In this document: in pieces, positions 1 to 5,049 of the stretch | Layout of the letters: each line of letters opens with the position of its first letter | How positions within the stretch are numbered: position 1 is the stretch's first letter | NCBI GenBank assembly: GCA_030667725.1 | Contig: DAOUVH010000116.1 | Span: 1 to 5,049, forward strand | Direction of reading: 5' to 3' | DNA length: 5,049 nucleotides | From: Candidatus Cloacimonadota bacterium | GTDB taxonomy: Bacteria > Cloacimonadota > Cloacimonadia > Cloacimonadales > TCS61 | Notes under the pieces: generated by a model | Told to the model about the DNA's origin: nothing | Databases searched by the model: none | The model's input: only the letters and a program-made list of their open reading frames with translations | Position numbers and translations under genes: made by a program

Positions 1-209
1 GCAATATTTGTGACATTGAATTCATCTAAGATCTTCCAACCGCAAATATAACCAATGATATTATCCTTAGTTTCCATTACAAAAGCATACTGCTTATTAA
101 TTTCTTCTATGAACATCTCTTCTTCCCAGGCTGTTGAAAAAAGTTCTTTCTCAATAATCATAATTGTGGGAATATCTTCCCTTTTCATTGCTCTGATCTC
201 TGTTTTCAT
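1..209 (-). CDS. rimI: RimI-type N-acetyltransferase, N-terminal part (3' end outside window)
   Basis: Partial gene: 69 complete codons are visible and the frame runs off the left edge. The protein opens MKTEIRAMKREDIPTIMIIE, then ELFSTAW, a YAFVMET strand, and IIGYICGWKILDEFNVTNIA. This matches the start of RimI/GNAT proteins: an IR-x-M strand, E-D-(I/L)-P, IE-x-x-F-x-x-x-W, then GYI and the N-I-A strand that precedes the acetyl-CoA loop. RimI acetylates the N-terminal amine of ribosomal protein S18 (bS18) in the cytoplasm; related GNATs have other protein targets. The acetyl-CoA binding motif (Q/R-x-x-G-x-G/A) and the C-terminal catalytic residues lie beyond the window, so activity cannot be judged. 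The ATG at 209 overlaps the preceding stop by one base (TAATG), and I see no Shine-Dalgarno, so translation is probably coupled. An ATG at codon 8 is less likely because it would remove the first beta strand. Family call is strong; the exact substrate is inferred. Confidence 0.85.
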   Translation of the reverse strand, partial: MKTEIRAMKREDIPTIMIIEKELFSTAWEEEMFIEEINKQYAFVMETKDNIIGYICGWKILDEFNVTNI

Positions 210-1675
210 TAATAATATAACTTTTGTCCCGGGTAGATCATTACAATTCCGTTACGTGTTTTCAGATTATTTCTGGAGATCAGGTTCTTTTGTGAGATCC
301 TTAATTTCTGTGCGATCGTTCCTACCGTATCTCCTTTAATCACAGTGTGATAATTATTTGTTTTTTGAAGTGAAGCACCTGAACTGGTCCCGTAGAGTTT
401 AAGCCTTTGACCTGGATGAATAACATTTGAGCTGAGATGATTCAAACTTTTTATACGTGAAACTGTTGTCTTATATTTGCGTGCAATATTGTATAAATTA
501 TCTCCACTTTTTACATTATGATGTGTAAAGAAACCTGCATTTTTATTTAGAAATTGTTTTTCAATTTTTGCTAATAATTCATTATCAACTCCGTTCCCAT
601 TTGGAATAAGAACTGAGTATTTCCCAGGAGGTAGAACAACATCATTTATTGCAGAATATTTCACTCTGCTTCTTTTATAGATCTTGATCCAAGGATTCAT
701 TTCCAAGATCTTACCAATGGAAGCTCCTTGAGCTTTAGCCCAATCATCTATCTTATAATGCCCCTTTAATGTAAGATTGATCAAATGTGCATTTTCTAAG
801 ATCGGATCCATTCTATCGAATTTTTTTCCAAATATCTCCTCTTCATTCTCAATGATCATCTTGATTGCAACAGCACGCCATACATATTTCTGTGTTTCAT
901 CAACCCGCATCAGCAGATCAAAAAAATCATATGCTTCCTGCTGGCGCACAACTTTTGCTATACTGCCAACTCCAGCGTTATAAGAACACATCGCTAGCAA
1001 CCAGTCTTCAGTACCACGTTCTGTAAGATATCTTCGTGCATTGAGGAGATATTTTGCAGCAGCAGGTGTAGCCAGAAAAACATTTCTACGCTCATCAATA
1101 AATGAATCTATGCGCATCCCATAACCCTTTGCAGTTCCGGGCATAAATTGCCAGATACCAAGAGCTCCTACACGTGAACCTGCCATTGGGCTCAACCTGC
1201 TTTCTGCTATTGCCAAGTATTTTGTATCAAGTGGGATATTAAATTGTGAAAACACCGAATCAAAATATGCGAAATATTTACCACATCTTGGAATGAATTG
1301 ATGCGCAACTTTGAGTTCTTGCTTATAAATCGTTTCAAATTTATCAAAGATCCTTTCGTTAGTAAGATCGAATGTTCTACCCGCAAATATAATGGAATCT
1401 GGAATGATGAAATCCTGATTTACAGCAACTCTGCTATTGGAAATTTCTAAGGCTTGATATAAAGAGTCAATTGTAAAATCTAATTCTTCCATTGTATTAT
1501 AAAGTGAATCTATTAATATATTTCTGCCGATAATTTCTTGTTGAAGTGAATCATTAATAGTAACTGTTACTATTGCATTTGATTTTTCAACAGGTTGTAT
1601 AGTATCTGTTTCAGTTATTATTGCACAACCTAATATAAAAATCAATATAACAAATAAAAGAAGTACTCTTTTCAT
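209..1675 (-). CDS. mltD: MltD-like LysM lytic transglycosylase, lipoprotein
   Basis: This 488-residue enzyme should cleave the MurNAc-GlcNAc bond of peptidoglycan, leaving 1,6-anhydro ends, from a membrane-anchored position in the periplasm. The start MKRVLLLFVILIFILGC is a lipoprotein signal with lipobox I-L-G-C and lipidated Cys17; Ala at +2 is compatible with outer-membrane sorting. Residues 48-76 form a heptad repeat (see findings). The SLT/GH23 domain lies at about 125-285, with catalytic Glu158 in IAESRLSP, GIWQFMP at 173-179 and SYNAG at 231-235. Two C-terminal LysM modules at about 385-429 and 442-488 (each with G-D near the start and PGQ-(R/K)-L near the end) bind glycan. Domain order and length match MltD. 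Cys230 replaces the small residue usually found before SYNAG/AYNAG. The ATG directly abuts the rfbB stop (TAGATG), and a GGAG sits 9 nt upstream. It follows four genes for envelope or translation functions in the same operon. Confidence in the enzyme class is high; the precise MltD orthology is inferred. Confidence 0.9.
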   Translation of the reverse strand: MKRVLLLFVILIFILGCAIITETDTIQPVEKSNAIVTVTINDSLQQEIIGRNILIDSLYNTMEELDFTIDSLYQALEISNSRVAVNQDFIIPDSIIFAGRTFDLTNERIFDKFETIYKQELKVAHQFIPRCGKYFAYFDSVFSQFNIPLDTKYLAIAESRLSPMAGSRVGALGIWQFMPGTAKGYGMRIDSFIDERRNVFLATPAAAKYLLNARRYLTERGTEDWLLAMCSYNAGVGSIAKVVRQQEAYDFFDLLMRVDETQKYVWRAVAIKMIIENEEEIFGKKFDRMDPILENAHLINLTLKGHYKIDDWAKAQGASIGKILEMNPWIKIYKRSRVKYSAINDVVLPPGKYSVLIPNGNGVDNELLAKIEKQFLNKNAGFFTHHNVKSGDNLYNIARKYKTTVSRIKSLNHLSSNVIHPGQRLKLYGTSSGASLQKTNNYHTVIKGDTVGTIAQKLRISQKNLISRNNLKTRNGIVMIYPGQKLYY

Positions 1676-2767
1676 CTATTGAGTCTCCATCATACGAGGC
1701 TTATAAATATCATTATAATAGTCCATATATTTTCCTGATGCTATTTCTTCAATCCAATCCAAATGATTTGAATACCAGGTTATAACCTGATCCAACCCTT
1801 CTTCAAAATCTATTTGCGGTTTCCAACCAAGTTCTTTTCTGATCTTACTGGAATCAACTGAATAACGAATATCATGCCCTTGTCTATCGAGAACAAAAGA
1901 GATAAGATTTTTATTTACATTTAGTTTTTCAAGAATATGCTCTACAAGATCTATGTTCCTCCATTTATTGCCTGTTCCTACATTATAAGTTTCACCAGAT
2001 TTACCTGTTTGCATAATGACATCTATTGCACGACAATGATCTTCAACATGAATCCATTCCCGAATATTTTTTCCATCACCATAAACAGGGATATCTAACT
2101 TATTCAATGCATTGTGAATAATAACCGGAACCAATTTTTCCGGGAATTGATAAGAACCAAAATTATTACATGACCTAATTATGTTTATTCGTTGCCCATA
2201 TGTTTGATAAGCTACACGCAAAAGCAGGTCTGCAGAAGCCTTGCTGGCAGAATATGGATTATTGGGTTCTAAACGAGCATCTTCATTAACATTCAAATCA
2301 TTACTAATTGAACCATATACTTCATCTGTGGAGACTTGAACAAATTTATGCACTTTATGTTCTCTAGAATAATTTAATATGATCTGAGTTCCCAATACAT
2401 TTGTCTGCAAGAAAATATCGGGATTAATTAAGCTTTTATCTACATGTGATTCCGCAGCGAAATGGACAACATAATCAGGGCTGAATTGTTCAAAAGCTGT
2501 TTTAACATCTTTTGGATCTGTTACATCACCTTTAAAAAAAACATAATTCACATTATCCTCAATTGTTATAAGATTGTTAAGATTTCCTGCATACGTAAGT
2601 TTATCAAAATTTATTATTTTGAAGTTTGGATATTTCTGAACAAGATATCTAATGAAATTAGAGCCTATGAAACCAGCTCCACCAGTTACAAGGATAATCT
2701 TATGCTCATCATGAATAACTTTATCTTTATCAAAAAAGTCAGAAGTATTATCTATTTTTTTTTCCAT
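1676..2767 (-). CDS. rfbB: dTDP-glucose 4,6-dehydratase
   Basis: This 363-residue extended short-chain dehydrogenase converts dTDP-glucose to dTDP-4-keto-6-deoxyglucose using bound NAD+; it is the second step towards dTDP-rhamnose and other deoxysugars of surface polysaccharides. Visible motifs are the NAD-binding TGGAGFIGSNF (Gly29, Gly32, Gly35), FDKLTYAGNL at 54-63, HFAAESHVD at 102-110, the catalytic Thr147-Asp148-Glu149 before VYG, Tyr172 and Lys176 in YSASK, NNFGSYQFPEKLVP at 201-214, REWIHVEDHCRAI and GHDIRYSVD. TDE together with these substrate motifs separates it from UDP-galactose epimerases. Small departures from the usual pattern are GSYQ for GPYQ and DRQGHD for DRPGHD. About 22 charged residues precede the Rossmann fold, longer than in typical RmlB, but no internal Met offers a shorter start, and AGGA is well placed 7 nt upstream. 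The partner genes rfbA, rfbC and rfbD are not in the window, so the end product is unknown. Confidence 0.94.
   Translation of the reverse strand: MEKKIDNTSDFFDKDKVIHDEHKIILVTGGAGFIGSNFIRYLVQKYPNFKIINFDKLTYAGNLNNLITIEDNVNYVFFKGDVTDPKDVKTAFEQFSPDYVVHFAAESHVDKSLINPDIFLQTNVLGTQIILNYSREHKVHKFVQVSTDEVYGSISNDLNVNEDARLEPNNPYSASKASADLLLRVAYQTYGQRINIIRSCNNFGSYQFPEKLVPVIIHNALNKLDIPVYGDGKNIREWIHVEDHCRAIDVIMQTGKSGETYNVGTGNKWRNIDLVEHILEKLNVNKNLISFVLDRQGHDIRYSVDSSKIRKELGWKPQIDFEEGLDQVITWYSNHLDWIEEIASGKYMDYYNDIYKPRMMETQ
1685..1688 (-). promoter_or_regulatory. Shine-Dalgarno site of the lytic transglycosylase gene
   Basis: GGAG on the minus strand, 9 nt before the ATG at 1675. It lies inside the last codons of rfbB, whose TAG directly abuts the ATG. 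The spacing is slightly long but acceptable, and it supports the start that gives a complete lipoprotein signal peptide. Confidence 0.65.
2755..2763 (-). repeat. A9 homopolymer at codons 2-5 of rfbB
   Basis: Nine consecutive A on the coding strand begin within codon 2 of rfbB (ATG-GAA-AAA-AAA-ATA). As written the frame is open. Losing one A gives ATG-GAA-AAA-AAA-TAG and gaining one gives TAA at codon 7, so any single-base length change abolishes RfbB. A-rich codons after a start are common in AT-rich genomes, so this may be incidental. Confidence 0.8.
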
Positions 2768-2774
2768 CTTACAT

Positions 2775-2778
2775 TCCT
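2775..2778 (-). promoter_or_regulatory. Shine-Dalgarno site of rfbB
   Basis: AGGA on the minus strand, 7 nt before the rfbB ATG at 2767 and overlapping the TAG stop of cdsA (2777-2779). It supports the ATG at 2767 and therefore the long N-terminal extension of RfbB. Confidence 0.7.
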
Positions 2779-3562
2779 ATTTTATAAAATACAAAATTAC
2801 ATAAAAAATCGGAGCTGCCAAAAGAAGACTATCAAATCTATCTAGAATTCCACCATGACCGGGGAGAACGTTTGAACTATCTTTCACACCGGCATCTCTC
2901 TTCAATATCGATTCTATCAAATCACCAACCTGACCAAATATACCACCGGAAATTGCAGCTGCAAGAGCCTGTGGTAATGATAATCCTAAAAATTTAATCA
3001 AAATATATGAACCGGCAAATGAAAATAATATTCCTGCAAGAAAACCTTCTAGAGATTTATTGGGACTCGATTTAAAAATACCTCGATGTTTACCTATAGC
3101 CATTCCAACAAAATAGGCAGACATATCGGTGATCCAGATCATGAAGATCAGGCTTAAAATTAGATTTCTTCCATTTTCTAATAACCTGATATGATAAACA
3201 CTGCTTAGTAAAATAGCAATATAGACCACAATAAATATTGCCGCCGAACCTCTGATCATCGCCCCTTCCAGTCTATTTCTGAAAAGATCTGTTCCCATGA
3301 TAACAACAAAAGTTAATAAAAGCGATGCAAAAATTAATACCATTCCAGAATATATTGAAGCAAGGAAAACGATAAGTCCAAGCACAATAATTATCCTCGG
3401 TACAACAACACCTTTTTTAAAGAACATCTCTCTCAGTTCGAACATCATTTGAAATGCTATCAAGGCTAAAAATGATGCAAGTGCTATATTCCCAACATGA
3501 AAAATATAAATAAGTATCGGGATAAAAAAAACTGCGATCAAAACTCTTTTCAACAAAACCAT
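2777..3562 (-). CDS. cdsA: phosphatidate cytidylyltransferase (CDP-diacylglycerol synthase)
   Basis: CdsA joins phosphatidic acid and CTP to give CDP-diacylglycerol and pyrophosphate, the branch point for all bacterial phospholipids, in the inner membrane. The 261-residue protein is almost entirely hydrophobic, with about eight or nine candidate membrane segments (roughly 7-23, 26-41, 56-73, 74-90, 105-123, 134-157, 173-193, 199-217, 246-260). The family signature is complete at 218-244: Ser218, Lys221-Arg222, Lys227-Asp228, Pro234, His236-Gly237-Gly238 and Asp241-Arg242-x-Asp244. The conserved ITDMSAYFVG segment at 144-153 and SPNKSLEG at 166-173 are also present. Length is in the normal range (slightly shorter than E. 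coli). An AAGGAG overlapping the uppS stop gives the best ribosome site in the window. The uppS-cdsA order is a widely conserved gene pair. A T8 tract falls in codons 11-14 but the frame is intact. Confidence 0.95.
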   Translation of the reverse strand: MVLLKRVLIAVFFIPILIYIFHVGNIALASFLALIAFQMMFELREMFFKKGVVVPRIIIVLGLIVFLASIYSGMVLIFASLLLTFVVIMGTDLFRNRLEGAMIRGSAAIFIVVYIAILLSSVYHIRLLENGRNLILSLIFMIWITDMSAYFVGMAIGKHRGIFKSSPNKSLEGFLAGILFSFAGSYILIKFLGLSLPQALAAAISGGIFGQVGDLIESILKRDAGVKDSSNVLPGHGGILDRFDSLLLAAPIFYVILYFIK

Positions 3563-3568
3563 TTATTT

Positions 3569-3574
3569 CTCCTT
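3569..3574 (-). promoter_or_regulatory. Shine-Dalgarno site of cdsA
   Basis: AAGGAG on the minus strand, 6 nt before the cdsA ATG at 3562. It overlaps the TAA stop of uppS (3573-3575), so ribosomes finishing uppS end on top of the cdsA initiation site. This is the strongest ribosome binding site in the window and fixes the cdsA start. Confidence 0.85.
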
Positions 3575-4307
3575 ATCTTGTACCAAATCTTCTTTTTCTA
3601 TTTTGGAAATCCAGAATAGATTGAATAAATTCTTCACGACTGAAATCCGGCCAGAGAGTTTTAGTAAACCAGAATTCTGAATAAGCACTCTGCCAAACCA
3701 GAAAATTGGATAAACGCTCTTCCCCACTTGTTCGAATAATCAAATCAGGATCCGGCATAAAAGCTGTGTAGAGATAATTACTAACCATTTCATCATTTAT
3801 TTCTTGCTTTGCTAACTTACCTGAAATAATATCATCAGACATTAGTTTGAATGCATCGATCAACTCACGTCTGCCACCATAATTCATTGCAACATTCAGG
3901 TGTAATCCATCATTATTCCAACTTGTTTTACATGTATTTAGAACTTTTTTATTATAGCTTTTTTCCAGTTCTTCTTTGCTTCCAATAAACCTGATATTTA
4001 CATTATTCGCTTTCAGATCAGCAATTTCCTTTACGAGTGAATCCATAATTAATTTAAGAAGATAATTCACTTCCTGTTTGGAACGACGCCAATTCTCGGT
4101 GGAAAATGCGTAAATCGTTAGATATTCTAATCCAGCTTCAACTGCAGTTTCTACGATGCGCCTTACAGCTTTAACACCTTCTTTATGACCATTAACTTTA
4201 CTTGTATTATGCTCATCAGCCCAGCGACCATTGCCATCCATTATTATGGCAATATGTTTTGGCATTCGCTCTTTATTGATTTGCTTTATAAGTTGTTTAT
4301 AATTCAT
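3573..4307 (-). CDS. uppS: isoprenyl transferase / undecaprenyl diphosphate synthase
   Basis: This cytoplasmic cis-prenyltransferase adds isopentenyl diphosphate units to farnesyl diphosphate to make the polyprenyl (usually C55) carrier for peptidoglycan and surface glycans. From the ATG the protein has 244 residues. It shows IIMDGNGRWA at 21-30 (catalytic Asp24, equivalent to E. coli Asp26), NGHKEG at 39-44 (His41), AFSTENWRR at 67-75, the NYGGRREL segment near 142-149, MPDPDLIIRTSGE with Arg192, RLSNF with Arg198 and Ser200, and Glu211, the last four being the isopentenyl diphosphate and Mg2+ site. Lys37 stands where E. coli has Arg39. An in-frame TTG at 4322 would add MKWFI and overlap the prfB stop by 4 nt (TTGA); I prefer ATG because it is the stronger codon and the added residues are not needed by the fold. 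Neither start has a clear Shine-Dalgarno, so coupling to prfB translation is likely. Product chain length cannot be read from sequence. Confidence 0.94.
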   Translation of the reverse strand: MNYKQLIKQINKERMPKHIAIIMDGNGRWADEHNTSKVNGHKEGVKAVRRIVETAVEAGLEYLTIYAFSTENWRRSKQEVNYLLKLIMDSLVKEIADLKANNVNIRFIGSKEELEKSYNKKVLNTCKTSWNNDGLHLNVAMNYGGRRELIDAFKLMSDDIISGKLAKQEINDEMVSNYLYTAFMPDPDLIIRTSGEERLSNFLVWQSAYSEFWFTKTLWPDFSREEFIQSILDFQNRKRRFGTR

Positions 4308-4318
4308 AATGAACCATT

Positions 4319-5049
4319 TCAAGAACCATTTTTATTTTCTGCAAGTTTTTTCAGGAATGCATTCATAAAGTCATCCAGGTCACCATCCATTACACCGGAA
4401 ATATTACCCGTCTCGTAATTTGTACGATGATCTTTAACCATTTGGTAAGGATGGAATACATAAGAACGTATCTGATTCCCCCAACCAATATCTGTTTTTG
4501 TATTTTCATGCTTTTGCCGTTCTTTTTCCCGTTCTTCTTCATAATGCTGGTAAAGCTTAGATTTTAATATAACCATTGCTACTTCGCGATTCCGTAATTG
4601 GGAGCGTTCATTCTGACATTGAACAATAATGTTTGTTGGAATATGTGTAATTCTAACAGCTGAGTCAGTTGTATTCACACCTTGCCCACCTTTTCCACTG
4701 GCACGATATGTATCAATTCGAAGATCATTTGGCTCAATATCAACTTCAATATCATCCTCGATCATTGGATATACGAACACTGAAGCAAATGAAGTCTGAC
4801 GTTTGCCCTGGGCATTAAATGGAGAGATCCTAACAAGTCTATGAACACCGGATTCAGCTTTTAAATAACCATAAACATATTCTCCCATGATTTCAATTGT
4901 AACGCTTTTCAAACCGGCTTCATCACCCGATTGATAATCGACTATTTCTATTTTATGCCCGGTTTTCTCTGCCCATCGTTTATACATCCTGAAAAGCATC
5001 TCTGCCCAATCCTGCGATTCTGTTCCACCTGCACCGGGATGAATTGTAA
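4319..5049 (-). CDS. prfB: peptide chain release factor 2, C-terminal two thirds (5' end outside window)
   Basis: RF2 recognises UAA and UGA stop codons in the ribosomal A site and triggers peptide release. The window holds 242 complete codons; by alignment with E. coli RF2 about 130 N-terminal residues are missing. The frame is open to the right edge, opening [17 protein letters not shown], a conserved RF2 segment, so the ATG at 4999 is internal rather than the start. Residues 75-77 of the visible part are SPF, the tripeptide that reads UGA/UAA and distinguishes RF2 from RF1 (PxT), and 120-122 are GGQ, the catalytic motif for ester hydrolysis, inside [18 protein letters not shown] and [13 protein letters not shown] follow, as expected for domains 3-4. 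Gly follows GGQ where many RF2s have His. The gene ends in TGA, a codon RF2 itself decodes. The programmed +1 frameshift site known in many prfB genes would lie outside the window. It is the first visible gene of the block. Confidence 0.96.
   Translation of the reverse strand, partial: TIHPGAGGTESQDWAEMLFRMYKRWAEKTGHKIEIVDYQSGDEAGLKSVTIEIMGEYVYGYLKAESGVHRLVRISPFNAQGKRQTSFASVFVYPMIEDDIEVDIEPNDLRIDTYRASGKGGQGVNTTDSAVRITHIPTNIIVQCQNERSQLRNREVAMVILKSKLYQHYEEEREKERQKHENTKTDIGWGNQIRSYVFHPYQMVKDHRTNYETGNISGVMDGDLDDFMNAFLKKLAENKNGS

Noticed and set aside
55..339. 94-codon plus-strand open frame
   Set aside because: It lies opposite rimI and the LysM end of the transglycosylase, both of which have family motifs. 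No ribosome site or recognisable protein feature supports it.
777..983. 68-codon plus-strand open frame
   Set aside because: Fully antisense to the transglycosylase catalytic domain, with no motif or ribosome site.
2534..2541. T8 run in the rfbB coding strand resembling a U-UUU-UUU slippery site
   Set aside because: The zero frame already encodes a full-length RfbB with all motifs beyond this point, and no stimulatory structure is evident, so programmed frameshifting is not needed.
2769..2774. ATG-TAA start-stop pair in the cdsA-rfbB gap on the minus strand
   Set aside because: The AGGA lies directly against this ATG with no spacer, so initiation there is unlikely; the correctly spaced start is the rfbB ATG at 2767.
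2462..2845. 127-codon open frame on the plus strand
   Set aside because: It is antisense to the well-supported rfbB and cdsA ends. The translation is rich in Ile, Phe, Asn and Lys without any domain pattern, as expected from the reverse of an AT-rich gene.
4185..4418. 77-codon plus-strand open frame
   Set aside because: Antisense to the uppS start and prfB end; composition looks like a reverse-frame shadow.
4999..5049. Possible prfB start at the ATG at 4999
   Set aside because: The frame continues upstream to the window edge with conserved RF2 residues ([10 protein letters not shown]), so this Met is internal and the gene is simply cut by the window.
1..5049. Search for tRNAs, CRISPR arrays, insertion sequences, riboswitches and terminators
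   Set aside because: Coding sequence fills essentially the whole window, the largest gap is 11 nt, and I found no repeat array, transposase, tRNA-like fold or GC-rich hairpin followed by a T run.

Overview
The window is a gene-dense, AT-rich chromosomal segment of a bacterium. Six genes all lie on the minus strand and are packed so tightly that they read as one operon. In transcription order (right to left) they are: prfB (release factor 2, 5' end outside the window), uppS (undecaprenyl diphosphate synthase), cdsA (CDP-diacylglycerol synthase), rfbB/rmlB (dTDP-glucose 4,6-dehydratase), an MltD-like LysM lytic transglycosylase lipoprotein, and rimI (N-acetyltransferase, 3' end outside the window). 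The junctions are 11 nt (prfB-uppS, or a 4-nt overlap if the upstream TTG start is used), 10 nt, 9 nt, 0 nt and a 1-nt overlap. No non-coding stretch is long enough to hold a dedicated promoter or terminator, and no RNA gene, mobile element, CRISPR array or long repeat was seen.

Functionally, most of the block serves the cell envelope. UppS makes the C55 lipid carrier for peptidoglycan and surface polysaccharide. CdsA makes CDP-diacylglycerol for phospholipids. RfbB makes dTDP-4-keto-6-deoxyglucose for deoxysugars of surface glycans. The transglycosylase cleaves peptidoglycan from a membrane-anchored position. This envelope block is flanked by two translation-related genes: prfB upstream, in the place where frr usually precedes uppS-cdsA, and rimI downstream.

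Organism: a lipobox on a murein lytic transglycosylase and an rmlB-type gene suggest a diderm (Gram-negative) bacterium. Clear Shine-Dalgarno sequences (AAGGAG, AGGA, GGAG) at three of the five visible starts argue against Bacteroidota, where such motifs are generally weak or absent. The low G+C and gene mix would fit a lineage of the FCB superphylum such as Cloacimonadota or Marinimicrobia, but that is a low-confidence inference.

I do not see a convincing undescribed system. The points most worth a second look are: an A9 tract right after the rfbB start codon, where a one-base change in either direction gives an immediate stop; prfB in the usual frr position, ending in UGA (the codon only RF2 reads) and abutting a uppS start without a Shine-Dalgarno; a Lys at a usually Arg position in UppS; and a heptad-repeat stalk in the lytic transglycosylase.
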